Positions 35,603 through 43,532 of a DNA stretch of 64,000 bases are shown in pieces. A program made the translations under genes and the position numbers. The first letter of the stretch is position 1. Each line of letters starts with the position of its first letter. The stretch lies in contig NZ_CP033917.1 in assembly GCF_003815655.1 (NCBI RefSeq), forward strand, positions 3,968,001-4,032,000. Reading direction: 5' to 3'. The stretch comes from Chryseobacterium sp. G0201 (GTDB lineage Bacteria; Bacteroidota; Bacteroidia; Flavobacteriales; Weeksellaceae). Under the pieces are notes generated by a model. It made no database searches. It was not told where the DNA came from and saw only the letters and a program-made list of their open reading frames with translations.

Positions 35603-36583
35603 ATGTATCAAAGTCTTGTAAGGAAAGAAGTAATGGGAATATTAGAAAAGGAAGTAGGTTCTTTTCTGGAAAAATTTTTGACGCCAATTGAGAAAATTTG
35701 GCAGCCCTCAGACTATCTTCCGGATCCATCAAGCGAAGATTTTAAACATGATTTAGAAGAAATCCAGACTTTTGCTCGTGAAATGCCTTATGATCTTTTC
35801 GTAACATTAATCGGAGATTGTATCACGGAAGAAGCCCTTCCTTCGTATGAATCTTGGTTAATGGGTGTTGATGGGATCAATCAGGAAGAAAACAAAGTTG
35901 GCTGGGCAAACTGGATCAGATCTTGGACTGGTGAAGAAAACAGACACGGAGATTTATTGAATAAATATCTTTATCTGTGTGGAAGAGTAAACATGAGACA
36001 GGTTGAGATCACAACCCAATATTTAATCAGTGATGGTTTCGATATCGGTACAAGTATGGACCCTTACAGAAACTTTATTTATACAAGTTTTCAGGAAACG
36101 GCAACCAATATCTCTCACAGAAGAGTAGGAACATTAGCAAAGCAGTCAGGAAACGGAAAATTAGCTAAAATGTGTGGTGTAATTGCTGCAGATGAAGCAA
36201 GACATGCTAAAGCATATAAACATTTCGTTGCTAAAATTTTAGAATTGGATCCATCAGAAATGATCTTAGCATTTGAAGACATGATGCGTAAGAAAATTGT
36301 AATGCCTGCGCATTTGATGAGACAATCCGGTCAGGCCGCGGGCGAACTTTGGGGACATTTCTCAGATGCAGCGCAGAGATGTATGGTATATACAGGACAG
36401 GATTATATCAATATTATGAAAGATTTGTTGGATGAATGGAAGATTGAACACGTAAAAGGTCTTACTGAAAAAGCCGAAAAAGCTCAGGAATATCTAATGA
36501 AATTGCCGGGAAGATTACAGAAAATCACAGACAGAGTTTCTACTCCGGACCTTCAGTTTCAGTTTAGCTGGGTAAAAAGTTAG
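35603..36583 (+). CDS. Acyl-ACP desaturase (soluble di-iron, type 2)
   Basis: This 326-residue protein has the two di-iron ligand motifs of stearoyl-ACP desaturases: EENRHG (in WTGEENRHGDLLNKYLYL) and DEARHA (in AADEARHAKAYKHF). It introduces a double bond into acyl-ACP, which would help membrane fluidity. It is cytoplasmic, with no membrane segments. It is a monocistronic unit bounded by a promoter and a hairpin. Confidence 0.92.
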   Translation: MYQSLVRKEVMGILEKEVGSFLEKFLTPIEKIWQPSDYLPDPSSEDFKHDLEEIQTFAREMPYDLFVTLIGDCITEEALPSYESWLMGVDGINQEENKVGWANWIRSWTGEENRHGDLLNKYLYLCGRVNMRQVEITTQYLISDGFDIGTSMDPYRNFIYTSFQETATNISHRRVGTLAKQSGNGKLAKMCGVIAADEARHAKAYKHFVAKILELDPSEMILAFEDMMRKKIVMPAHLMRQSGQAAGELWGHFSDAAQRCMVYTGQDYINIMKDLLDEWKIEHVKGLTEKAEKAQEYLMKLPGRLQKITDRVSTPDLQFQFSWVKS

Positions 36584-36610
36584 TTCCATATTATCATTAA
36601 ATTATAAAGT

Positions 36611-36641
36611 AAGAGTGCCCAATGTTTTTGGCACTCTTTTT
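36611..36641 (+). terminator. Terminator after desaturase, overlapping the next promoter
   Basis: AAGAGTGCC pairs with GGCACTCTT around a 10-nt loop, followed by TTT. The TTG of the next promoter straddles the base of the loop and the right arm. Confidence 0.8.
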
Positions 36642-36655
36642 ATTTCTTATCTTTG
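36628..36655 (+). promoter_or_regulatory. Promoter of the small HAD-like gene
   Basis: TTG (36628-36630), a 17-nt spacer and TATCTTTG (36648-36655) match the Bacteroidota consensus. The -33 element is embedded in the terminator hairpin of the preceding gene. Confidence 0.65.
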
Positions 36656-36677
36656 CACTTCTAAATCATAAGGGAAA

Positions 36678-37109
36678 ATGATGAATAATAAAAAAATTGC
36701 TGTGGATTTTGACGGAACAATCGTTGATGATGCCTATCCGGCAATTGGAAAAGCGAAAATTTTCGCATTCGAAACACTAAAAAAATTACAACGTCAAGGA
36801 TTCAGATTAATCCTTTGGACATACAGACACGGAAAAACGTTGGATGAAGCAGTAGAATTCTGTAAACAAAACGGAATTGAATTTTATGCCGTAAATTCAA
36901 GTTTTGAAGGAGAAGTTTTTGATCATGAAACACAATCAAGAAAACTGGATGCAGACTGGTTTATTGATGACAGAAATTTAGGCGGATTCCCAGGTTGGGG
37001 AGAGATCTATAATATCATTAATGAAAGAATAGAATTTCGCGTAGAAGGAAAAGAAGTTTTAGCTTACTCTAAACTTAAAAAAGAAAAGAAAAAAGGTTTA
37101 TTCTGGTAA
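36678..37109 (+). CDS. Small HAD-superfamily phosphatase (BT0820-like)
   Basis: The 143-residue protein has HAD motif I DFDGTIVDD near the N-terminus, LILWTYRHGKTLDEAV (motif II region) and the motif IV-like DADWFIDDRNLGG. There is no large cap domain. Similar small HAD proteins occur in many Bacteroidetes; substrate unknown. Start 36678 or the adjacent ATG at 36681 are equally possible. Confidence 0.8.
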   Translation: MMNNKKIAVDFDGTIVDDAYPAIGKAKIFAFETLKKLQRQGFRLILWTYRHGKTLDEAVEFCKQNGIEFYAVNSSFEGEVFDHETQSRKLDADWFIDDRNLGGFPGWGEIYNIINERIEFRVEGKEVLAYSKLKKEKKKGLFW

Positions 37110-37117
37110 ATTTTTAT

Positions 37118-37258
37118 AAGAAATTAGAAGCTAGATGTTAGAAATTAGTTTTTAAATCAACTTTTAATTTTAAAATTTTAATCAGAAAATATTAGATGTT
37201 ATGAAAAACGCTTTAAGCTTTAATCTAATTTCTAACATTTAATTTCTAATATCTAAAC
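37118..37258. repeat. Inverted intergenic repeat (TTAGAAATTAG family)
   Basis: AGAAATTAGAAGCTAGATG and GTTAGAAATTAG near 37120-37149 are inverted as CTAATTTCTAACATTTAATT near 37224-37245. The arms surround about 75 bp of AT-rich DNA between the HAD-like gene and map. No gene. Confidence 0.5.
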
Positions 37259-37264
37259 AAAGAA

Positions 37265-38074
37265 ATGATTCAATTAAAAACAATAGACGAGCTTCGTCTT
37301 ATGAAAGAAAGTGCTCAGTTGGTTTCAAGAACATTAGGAATGTTGGCGAAAGAGATCAAACCTGGGATCACCACTTTATATTTAGATAAATTAGCGCATG
37401 ATTTTATTAAAGATCATGGTGCTGAACCTGCATTTTTAGGATATGGAGGTTTCCCGAACTCTTTATGTATTTCTCCAAACGATCAGGTAGTACACGGTTT
37501 TCCAAACAATGATATTGTGAAGGAAGGTGATGTACTTTCTGTAGATTGTGGAGCTGTTTTAAACGGTTTTGTTGGAGATCACGCCTATACTTTCGAGATC
37601 GGAGAAGTAAAACCTGAAGTTAAAAAACTTTTGAAAGTTGCTAAAGAATCTTTGTATAAAGGAATCGCGCAATGTGTAAGAGGAAAAAGAATTGGAGATA
37701 TTTCTCACGCTATTCAGACTCATTGTGAAAAAGAAGGATATGGAGTGGTAAAAGAGCTTGTAGGTCATGGTTTAGGCAGAAAAATGCACGAAGATCCTCA
37801 GGTTCCGAACTACGGAAAACAGGGAAGCGGAAAAGTGATCAAAGACGGTTTGGCAATTGCTATCGAGCCAATGATCAACCTTGGAACGGAGAAAGTGAAA
37901 TTCCATAATGATGGCTGGACAGTGACTACTTTAGATAACTTGCCTTCTGCACATTTCGAACACGATGTAGCTGTAATCAACGGGAAACCGGTATTGCTTT
38001 CTACATTTAAATATGTTTACGAGGCTTTAGGGATTGTAAGTAATGAAGAGGAGCCTTTCCAAATGGATTTTTAA
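37265..38074 (+). CDS. map: Methionine aminopeptidase, type I
   Basis: This 269-residue enzyme removes the N-terminal Met of new proteins. The five metal ligands are in recognisable blocks: VDCGAVLNGFVGDHAYTF (two Asp), GHGLGRKMHEDP (His), IEPMINLG (Glu) and FEHDVAV (Glu). The stop overlaps the next ATG by one base (TAATG), so the downstream methyltransferase is translationally coupled. Confidence 0.95.
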   Translation: MIQLKTIDELRLMKESAQLVSRTLGMLAKEIKPGITTLYLDKLAHDFIKDHGAEPAFLGYGGFPNSLCISPNDQVVHGFPNNDIVKEGDVLSVDCGAVLNGFVGDHAYTFEIGEVKPEVKKLLKVAKESLYKGIAQCVRGKRIGDISHAIQTHCEKEGYGVVKELVGHGLGRKMHEDPQVPNYGKQGSGKVIKDGLAIAIEPMINLGTEKVKFHNDGWTVTTLDNLPSAHFEHDVAVINGKPVLLSTFKYVYEALGIVSNEEEPFQMDF

Positions 38075-38841
38075 TGAAAAAAGTAACGAAACTTTTATTA
38101 AATAAAATTCCGCGCCCGATGCTTATTAAGATGAGTATTTGGGCAAGACCTCTTATTTATCAGTTTTTCAAAGGGGAAAATTTCTATGATCCTATTGACG
38201 GAAGATCTTACCGAAAGTTTCTTCCTTATGGTTATGGAAATCAGAGAGAAAATGCTTTATCTCCTGGAACTTTAAGCTTGGAAAGACACCGCCAAATGTG
38301 GCTGTATCTTCAAAATGAAACTGATTTTTTCATTAAAAATGCTAAAGTTTTACACATTGCTCCCGAGCAGGAATTTTTAAGGAAATTCAAGAGAATGAGA
38401 AATCTGGATTATATTTCGGCCGACTTATTTTCTCCAATCGTAGATGTAAAAGCTGATATTCTGGATCTTCCTTTTGCTGATGAAAGTTTTGATATTGTCT
38501 TTTGCAACCATGTTTTAGAACATATCGAAGATGATGCAAAGGCAATCAGTGAATTATATCGAGTAATGAAACCAGGCGGATGGGGAATTTTTCAGGTTCC
38601 GATGAGAAATTCATTGGAGAAAACCTATGAAGATTTCACCATTAAAGATCCAAAAGAACGTCAAAAACATTTCGGGCAATATGACCACGTCCGTTGGTAC
38701 GGAATGGATTATTTTGATCGTTTGAGAAAAGCGGGTTTTGAAACTGAACCTAATTTCTATTCTCAACAATTCACAGAAGAAGAAATCAAAAAATATGGGT
38801 TAAGACAAAATGAAATCTTACCTGTAGTTTACAAAAAATAA
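38074..38841 (+). CDS. SAM-dependent methyltransferase (class I)
   Basis: The 255-residue protein has a Rossmann-type core: VLHIAPEQEFLRKFK (motif I region), DILDLPFADESFDIVFCNHVLEHIEDD (motifs II/III) and LYRVMKPGGWGIFQVPM. The substrate is not readable. Coupling to map suggests constitutive expression; a role in protein or small-molecule methylation is open. Confidence 0.82.
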   Translation: MKKVTKLLLNKIPRPMLIKMSIWARPLIYQFFKGENFYDPIDGRSYRKFLPYGYGNQRENALSPGTLSLERHRQMWLYLQNETDFFIKNAKVLHIAPEQEFLRKFKRMRNLDYISADLFSPIVDVKADILDLPFADESFDIVFCNHVLEHIEDDAKAISELYRVMKPGGWGIFQVPMRNSLEKTYEDFTIKDPKERQKHFGQYDHVRWYGMDYFDRLRKAGFETEPNFYSQQFTEEEIKKYGLRQNEILPVVYKK

Positions 38842-38872
38842 AAAAACGTCTCTAAATTAGGGACGTTTTTGT
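38842..38872 (+). terminator. Terminator after map-methyltransferase operon
   Basis: AAAAACGTCTCT and AGGGACGTTTTT pair around a short loop directly after the stop codon. Confidence 0.85.
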
Positions 38873-38947
38873 TTTATAATAACAAGATACATAGAAATTT
38901 AAATAAATTAATTTGTGAAAACAATTCGTGTTATTTGTTTTAAAAAA

Positions 38948-39274
38948 TTAATGAGAAACAGCCTTCAATCCAATCACAGAACCTACTAAGGTTATAATGA
39001 AAAATATTCTCCAAAAGCTTACCGGATCTTTAAAAAAGAAAATCCCCATTAATACGGTTCCTATGGCTCCAATTCCTGTCCATACCGCATAAGCAGTTCC
39101 GATTGGCAGGGTTTGGGTTGCTTTGATCAGTAAAAGCATACTTACAGTTAACGAAACCAAAAATCCTGCAAACCAAAAATACATGGTAGTTCCCGTTGTT
39201 TCTTTTACTTTTCCCAAACAAGATGCAAAAGCAACTTCAAATAATCCTGCGATGATTAAGATGATCCAATTCAT
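38948..39274 (-). CDS. Small multidrug resistance exporter (SugE/Gdx-type)
   Basis: I choose the ATG at 39274 (MNWIILIIAGLFEVAFASCLGK), the usual SMR start; an ATG 24 bp upstream would add a Lys-rich tail. The 108-residue protein has four membrane segments. The active-site Glu lies in GLFEV, and the block GTAYAVWTGIGAIGTVLMGI is characteristic of the SugE/Gdx subgroup, whose known members export guanidinium or quaternary ammonium. It works as a dimer in the inner membrane. No guanidine riboswitch was recognised upstream. Confidence 0.87.
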   Translation of the reverse strand: MNWIILIIAGLFEVAFASCLGKVKETTGTTMYFWFAGFLVSLTVSMLLLIKATQTLPIGTAYAVWTGIGAIGTVLMGIFFFKDPVSFWRIFFIITLVGSVIGLKAVSH

Positions 39275-39406
39275 TTTTTTAAATTTTTTTTGCTGCAAAG
39301 TTCTGTATTTATCAGCAATTAAAATTTTACAAATGTTAAAAAATGAAGAAAGAATTAATTAATTTAAACTACAACAAACTCTAACACTAAAACTCTCCAA
39401 ACTCTC

Positions 39407-39970
39407 TCACTTAATCTCCGCCCGAATTCTACTCAAACTCACCTGTGTAATTCCTAAATAAGAAGCAATATGACCTAATTGAACTCGTTTCAAAAGATCA
39501 GATTTATCACGCATTAGGTCTTTATAACGCTCCAAAGCCGTTTTAAACTGTCTTGATATAATGAGTTCTTCAGTTTTTACCAATTCTCTTTCTGCAAATT
39601 TTCGCCCCCAATTGGCAATATGAATATCTTCGTTAAATAATTTTCTTAAACTCTCTGTTTCAAGTTTATATAATTCGCAGTCTTCCAACAATTCAATGCT
39701 TTCATAACCGGGTTTATCTTCAACATAACTCCTCATTGAGATCACAGTTTGACCTTCACTTCCAAACCAAAAAGTAATATCATTTTCTGGAGTAGAGGCG
39801 TAGGCACGAACGATTCCTTTCTTTATAAAGTAAATATGAGGGACTATCTTATCAGCTTCCATTAAACAGAAGTTTTTGGGATGAGAAACTTCTGTAATAT
39901 GGTTCTTTAAATTTAACTTAGAGTTTTCCGGTAAAGGGTAGATATTATCAAGGATTTCGTCTATATTCAT
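39407..39970 (-). CDS. Crp/Fnr-family transcriptional regulator
   Basis: The 187-residue protein has a cyclic-nucleotide-binding-type beta roll (about 20-115) and a C-terminal winged helix ending in VQLGHIASYLGITQVSLSRIRAEIK. Cysteine ligands of Fnr are absent. It precedes the SMR exporter on the same strand by 109 bp, so it may control it. Signal unknown. Confidence 0.83.
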   Translation of the reverse strand: MNIDEILDNIYPLPENSKLNLKNHITEVSHPKNFCLMEADKIVPHIYFIKKGIVRAYASTPENDITFWFGSEGQTVISMRSYVEDKPGYESIELLEDCELYKLETESLRKLFNEDIHIANWGRKFAERELVKTEELIISRQFKTALERYKDLMRDKSDLLKRVQLGHIASYLGITQVSLSRIRAEIK

Positions 39971-40077
39971 AAAAATGAATTGTAATATTTCAAAAATACT
40001 AGTTTTAAAAGGTTAAATAAAAGGATATTTTTATCAAGTTTTAAATTATTTTTAAAATATATTAAAATTTAATAAGC

Positions 40078-40090
40078 TAAACGTTTAACC
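40078..40090. promoter_or_regulatory. LacI-type operator, upstream copy
   Basis: TAAACGTTTAACC contains the palindrome TAAACGTTTA with a central CG, typical of LacI-family sites. The same 13 bases recur at 41333-41345 in front of the kinase gene. Confidence 0.7.
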
Positions 40091-40266
40091 AAAAGTACAA
40101 CTAAATTAACTTCAAAAGATTTCATTTTTAGTTAACATTAAATTAATATTGATAAATAATGTAGTTTAAATAATTGGTAATCAGTGTTTTGAATTTAATT
40201 TGAATTTAATTTTTAAAAAGTCGCGAAAATACAATAATTTTCCAAATGACCAAAAAAATTAGGCTA

Positions 40267-40298
40267 TTGTTTTGTTTACATTTTATAAGATACTTTTG
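40267..40298 (+). promoter_or_regulatory. lacI promoter
   Basis: TTG at 40267-40269, a 21-nt spacer and TACTTTTG (40291-40298) match the Bacteroidota consensus, 17 bp before the ATG. Confidence 0.6.
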
Positions 40299-40315
40299 CG
40301 ATGTAAAGTAATAGT

Positions 40316-41314
40316 ATGAAAAGAGCTTCCATAAAAGACATCGCGAGAATTGCAGGATTTTCTGTTGCAACGGTCTCCTATGTTTTAAATAAAAAAGAAG
40401 GAAGCAGAATAAGTGAAGCTACCAAAGAAAAAATCCTTGAAGTGGCTGAAACGATTAATTACATCCCCAATAAAATTGCGAAAAGCCTGAAAATGAGTAA
40501 AAGTAAGCTGATAGGGCTTATTCTTGCGGATATTTCTAATGACTTTTATTCTAATATTGCAAGAAATATAGAGAATGAAGCGATGAAATTTGGTTATACT
40601 TTGCTTATCGGAAGTTCAGACGAGAATCCTGAAAAATTCAGAAAATTAACCGAACTTTTCTCAGAGCAGCAGGTTGATGGGATGATTTTAGCACCGGTAG
40701 TAGATTCTGATGAGGCTGTTTTAAAACTATTAAAGGAAGAATATCCGATAGTAACGATTGACCGTTATCTTAAAAATGTAGATATTCCCGGAATTATGAT
40801 CAATAATTCTGAAATCTCAGAAAGTATCTGCGAGTTTTTGGTTGAGAAAAATTTTGAAGAAATTATCTATGTAGGATATGATACGAGACTTCCACATCTG
40901 TTGGACAGACAGGAGGGATTTGATAAACGTATTTCCAATGCAGATATTCAATATAAAAAAGTATTAATCGGTATTGATAATATCACGGAAGAGATTTATA
41001 AAGGTCTTGATGAAACTTTAGATCTATCTAAGAAAACGGCTTTATATTTTTCTAGTAATAAGCTTGGTATTGCAGGATTAAGCTATTTAAACCAGAAAAA
41101 TATTAAAGTTCCGCAAGATGTATCAGTAATTGCTTTTGATGAAACGGAAGCGTACAGCCTTTTTCCTACTGAGATCAGTTATGTGCAGCAACCTTTAATG
41201 GAAATGGCAAAAGAAGCCATAAAAATACTTGATGCTCAGATTGATAATTATGTAGTTGACGGTAGAAAAATAACTTTTCCAGCTAAATTGATTAATAAAA
41301 ATTCAGTAAAATAA
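40316..41314 (+). CDS. LacI-family transcriptional repressor
   Basis: The 332-residue protein starts with the LacI helix-turn-helix and hinge (SIKDIARIAGFSVATVSYVLN, then NYIPNKIAKSLK) and continues with a periplasmic-binding-protein-like sensor domain (GLILADISNDFYSNIA, DGMILAPV, FDETEAYSLF). It is the first gene of a plus-strand sugar cluster. Operators with the sequence TAAACGTTTAACC lie upstream and directly before the kinase, so it most likely represses the kinase-permease-porin-epimerase genes until a sugar or sugar phosphate binds. Confidence 0.92.
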   Translation: MKRASIKDIARIAGFSVATVSYVLNKKEGSRISEATKEKILEVAETINYIPNKIAKSLKMSKSKLIGLILADISNDFYSNIARNIENEAMKFGYTLLIGSSDENPEKFRKLTELFSEQQVDGMILAPVVDSDEAVLKLLKEEYPIVTIDRYLKNVDIPGIMINNSEISESICEFLVEKNFEEIIYVGYDTRLPHLLDRQEGFDKRISNADIQYKKVLIGIDNITEEIYKGLDETLDLSKKTALYFSSNKLGIAGLSYLNQKNIKVPQDVSVIAFDETEAYSLFPTEISYVQQPLMEMAKEAIKILDAQIDNYVVDGRKITFPAKLINKNSVK

Positions 41315-41331
41315 AAAATTTAACAAATAAC

Positions 41332-41345
41332 TTAAACGTTTAACC
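41332..41345. promoter_or_regulatory. LacI-type operator before kinase gene
   Basis: TTAAACGTTTAA (41332-41343) is a perfect palindrome, and TAAACGTTTAACC is shared with the site at 40078. It ends 1-3 bp before the ATG of the kinase, so a bound repressor would sit on the start of the operon. Confidence 0.75.
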
Positions 41346-41346
41346 T

Positions 41347-42237
41347 ATGATAAATGAAAATCCTTATGTAGTATGTTTTGGTGAAGTGCTTTGGGATATA
41401 TTTCCTGAAGGTACCAGAGCGGGGGGAGCGCCTTTCAATGCAGCATATAATGTGTACAAAATGGGAACTGATGTTAAGATGCTAAGCAGAATCGGTAACG
41501 ACGAGCTTGGAAAAAAACTAACAGACCAGATAAAAGGTTGGGGATTGACCACAGAATATATTCAGGTTGACAATGAACATCCTACAAGCACGGTAATTGC
41601 AAAAATTGATGAACATAATGAAGCAACCTACGATATTGTAAATCATGTAGCTTGGGATTATATTGATTTTTTACCTGAACATAAAGAATTGATATCCAAT
41701 GCTGAAGCTTTTATTTTCGGAAGTCTTTCTGCAAGAAACCCAAAATCCAAAGAAACGCTTTTAAAACTTATAGAATTCGCAAAACTTAAAATATTTGACG
41801 TTAATTTCAGACCGCCATTCATTGATATTGATTTAATCAAAGAACTTTTGCACAAAGCAGATATCGTAAAAATGAACAAAGCTGAAATGAGACAGATCAT
41901 GGAGTTTCTAAGCGAAGAATACATTAGTGAAGACGAGAGTGTAACTTTCATTCAGAATCACTTTAACATTAAAGAAATTGTGCTTACGAAAGGAAGTAAA
42001 GGGGCAAGGTATTTTGTTGGAGACAGAAATTATGGATTTGGAGCTGTTCCGATTAAAATTGCAGACACAGTAGGAAGTGGAGACGCTTTCCTTGCAGGAT
42101 TTATTTCTAAAAGAATTCAGGAGAAAAGTCCTGAAGAAATCATGAAAGAAGCTATTTCTTTAGGTGCATTTATTACTTCAAAATCAGGTGCTTGCCCGGA
42201 TTATGAGTATGAAGAATTTCAAAAATTTAAAAACTAA
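41347..42237 (+). CDS. PfkB-family carbohydrate kinase (fructokinase-like)
   Basis: The 296-residue protein has PfkB signatures: FGEVLWDIFPEGTRAGGAPFNAAYN at the start and the C-terminal DTVGSGDAFLAGFIS with the catalytic Asp. The GGAPFN pattern is typical of fructokinases. With the adjacent sugar permease and ketose epimerase, the likely reaction is ATP-dependent phosphorylation of fructose to fructose-6-phosphate. Confidence 0.88.
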   Translation: MINENPYVVCFGEVLWDIFPEGTRAGGAPFNAAYNVYKMGTDVKMLSRIGNDELGKKLTDQIKGWGLTTEYIQVDNEHPTSTVIAKIDEHNEATYDIVNHVAWDYIDFLPEHKELISNAEAFIFGSLSARNPKSKETLLKLIEFAKLKIFDVNFRPPFIDIDLIKELLHKADIVKMNKAEMRQIMEFLSEEYISEDESVTFIQNHFNIKEIVLTKGSKGARYFVGDRNYGFGAVPIKIADTVGSGDAFLAGFISKRIQEKSPEEIMKEAISLGAFITSKSGACPDYEYEEFQKFKN

Positions 42238-42281
42238 AATTAAATTATTCAATAAATCTTTAACATTAAAAAAACACATTT

Positions 42282-43526
42282 ATGAATTCAGCTAAATTTA
42301 CTGAAAAGAAGTACCTTGTTGTATTCTCTTTCGTGATCTCCCTGTTCTTTTTCTGGGCTATTGCTCTGACGATGGGAGATGTATTAAACAAGCATTTTCA
42401 AAATGTTCTTAGTATTTCCAAATCAAAATCCGGATTGGTACAGCTTTCCATCTTCGGAGCTTATGCTTTAATGGGAATTCCTGCGGGACTTTTCATGAAA
42501 AAATTTGGATATAAACTAGGAGTTATTTTGGGATTGTCATTGTTTGCAGGCGGATGTTTTCTATTTATTCCTGCGGCGAACAATATGTCATTTGATTTCT
42601 TTAGGGTAGCATTATTTATCCTTGCGATGGGGATGGCGACTTTAGAAACTGTGGCTCACCCTTTTGTTGCGGCATTAGGTGATGAGAGAACGAGTGATCA
42701 GAGAGTAAACTTTGCTCAGTCTTTTAATGGATTGGGAGCGATTATCGGCCCTTTATTAGGAGGGTTTTTCATCTTTGGAGCAGGACAGGAAGATAATTCT
42801 TTAGACTCTGTAAAAAGCCTCTATGCTTGGATCGGGATCGTGATTTTAGTAATTACCATTATTTTCTTTTTCATTAAAGTTCCAAGTTTAAAAGATCCTC
42901 ACGCTGAAGAAATTGAAATGCTTGAACACGCTACAGGTGAAGATCACCATCATGACAGCGATCCAAATGCACCACTTTGGAAGCAGAGACATTTCATTTT
43001 TGCCGTAGTTGCTCAGTTTTTCAATATTGCAGCACAAGGTGGAACATGGGCGTTCTTCATTAATTATGGAGTAGAAAAAATGCATCTTCAGGAAACTCAG
43101 GCTTCATATTATTTCTCTTTAAGTATGGCAATGATGATGATCGGACGTTTTGTAGGAACATTCTTAATGAAATATATTGCTCCAAATAAGCTTTTAGCCA
43201 TCTTTACAGCTTGTAATATTGTGCTTTGTCTTATCATTTCTCAAAGTTTCGGATGGGTTTCATTCATTAGCTTAATTATGTTGAATTTATTCTTAAGCGT
43301 AATGTATCCTACGATTTTCAGTCTTGGTCTTAAAAGATTAGGAAATAAAGTTCAGCAGGCATCATCTTTCTTGGTAATGGCGATGTTCGGAGGAGCAGTT
43401 TTCCCTCCAATTATGGGTAAAATTGCAGAAACAGACGTTGCACATGCTTATTTATTGCCAATTATCTGTTATGTGATCATTATTGTGTTTGCTTTAAAAT
43501 TCTACAAACCAAAGACGCTTAAATAA
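42282..43526 (+). CDS. FHS-type MFS sugar permease (FucP-like)
   Basis: This 414-residue membrane protein has about twelve spans and resembles the fucose/glucose-galactose H+ symporter family (FFFWAIALTMGDVLNKHFQ at the first span, GMATLETVAHPFVAALGD). A His/Asp-rich cytoplasmic loop (EDHHHDSDPNAP) sits between the halves. It lies 44 bp after the kinase and 6 bp before the porin, so it should carry the same sugar across the inner membrane. Confidence 0.88.
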   Translation: MNSAKFTEKKYLVVFSFVISLFFFWAIALTMGDVLNKHFQNVLSISKSKSGLVQLSIFGAYALMGIPAGLFMKKFGYKLGVILGLSLFAGGCFLFIPAANNMSFDFFRVALFILAMGMATLETVAHPFVAALGDERTSDQRVNFAQSFNGLGAIIGPLLGGFFIFGAGQEDNSLDSVKSLYAWIGIVILVITIIFFFIKVPSLKDPHAEEIEMLEHATGEDHHHDSDPNAPLWKQRHFIFAVVAQFFNIAAQGGTWAFFINYGVEKMHLQETQASYYFSLSMAMMMIGRFVGTFLMKYIAPNKLLAIFTACNIVLCLIISQSFGWVSFISLIMLNLFLSVMYPTIFSLGLKRLGNKVQQASSFLVMAMFGGAVFPPIMGKIAETDVAHAYLLPIICYVIIIVFALKFYKPKTLK

Positions 43527-43532
43527 TAAAAT

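Larger units (their letters stand above)
39971..40315. other. Gene-free regulatory stretch between crp-like gene and lacI
   Basis: This very AT-rich 345-bp gap has no supported reading frame. It holds one LacI-type operator (40078-40090) and the lacI promoter (40267-40298); both are described separately. It should also hold the promoter of the minus-strand Crp-like gene. Confidence 0.6.

Noticed and set aside
39299..39406. Guanidine riboswitch before the SugE-type exporter
   Set aside because: No guanidine-I, -II or -III core motif (such as paired ACGR loops) could be recognised, and the gap follows a co-directional regulator gene.
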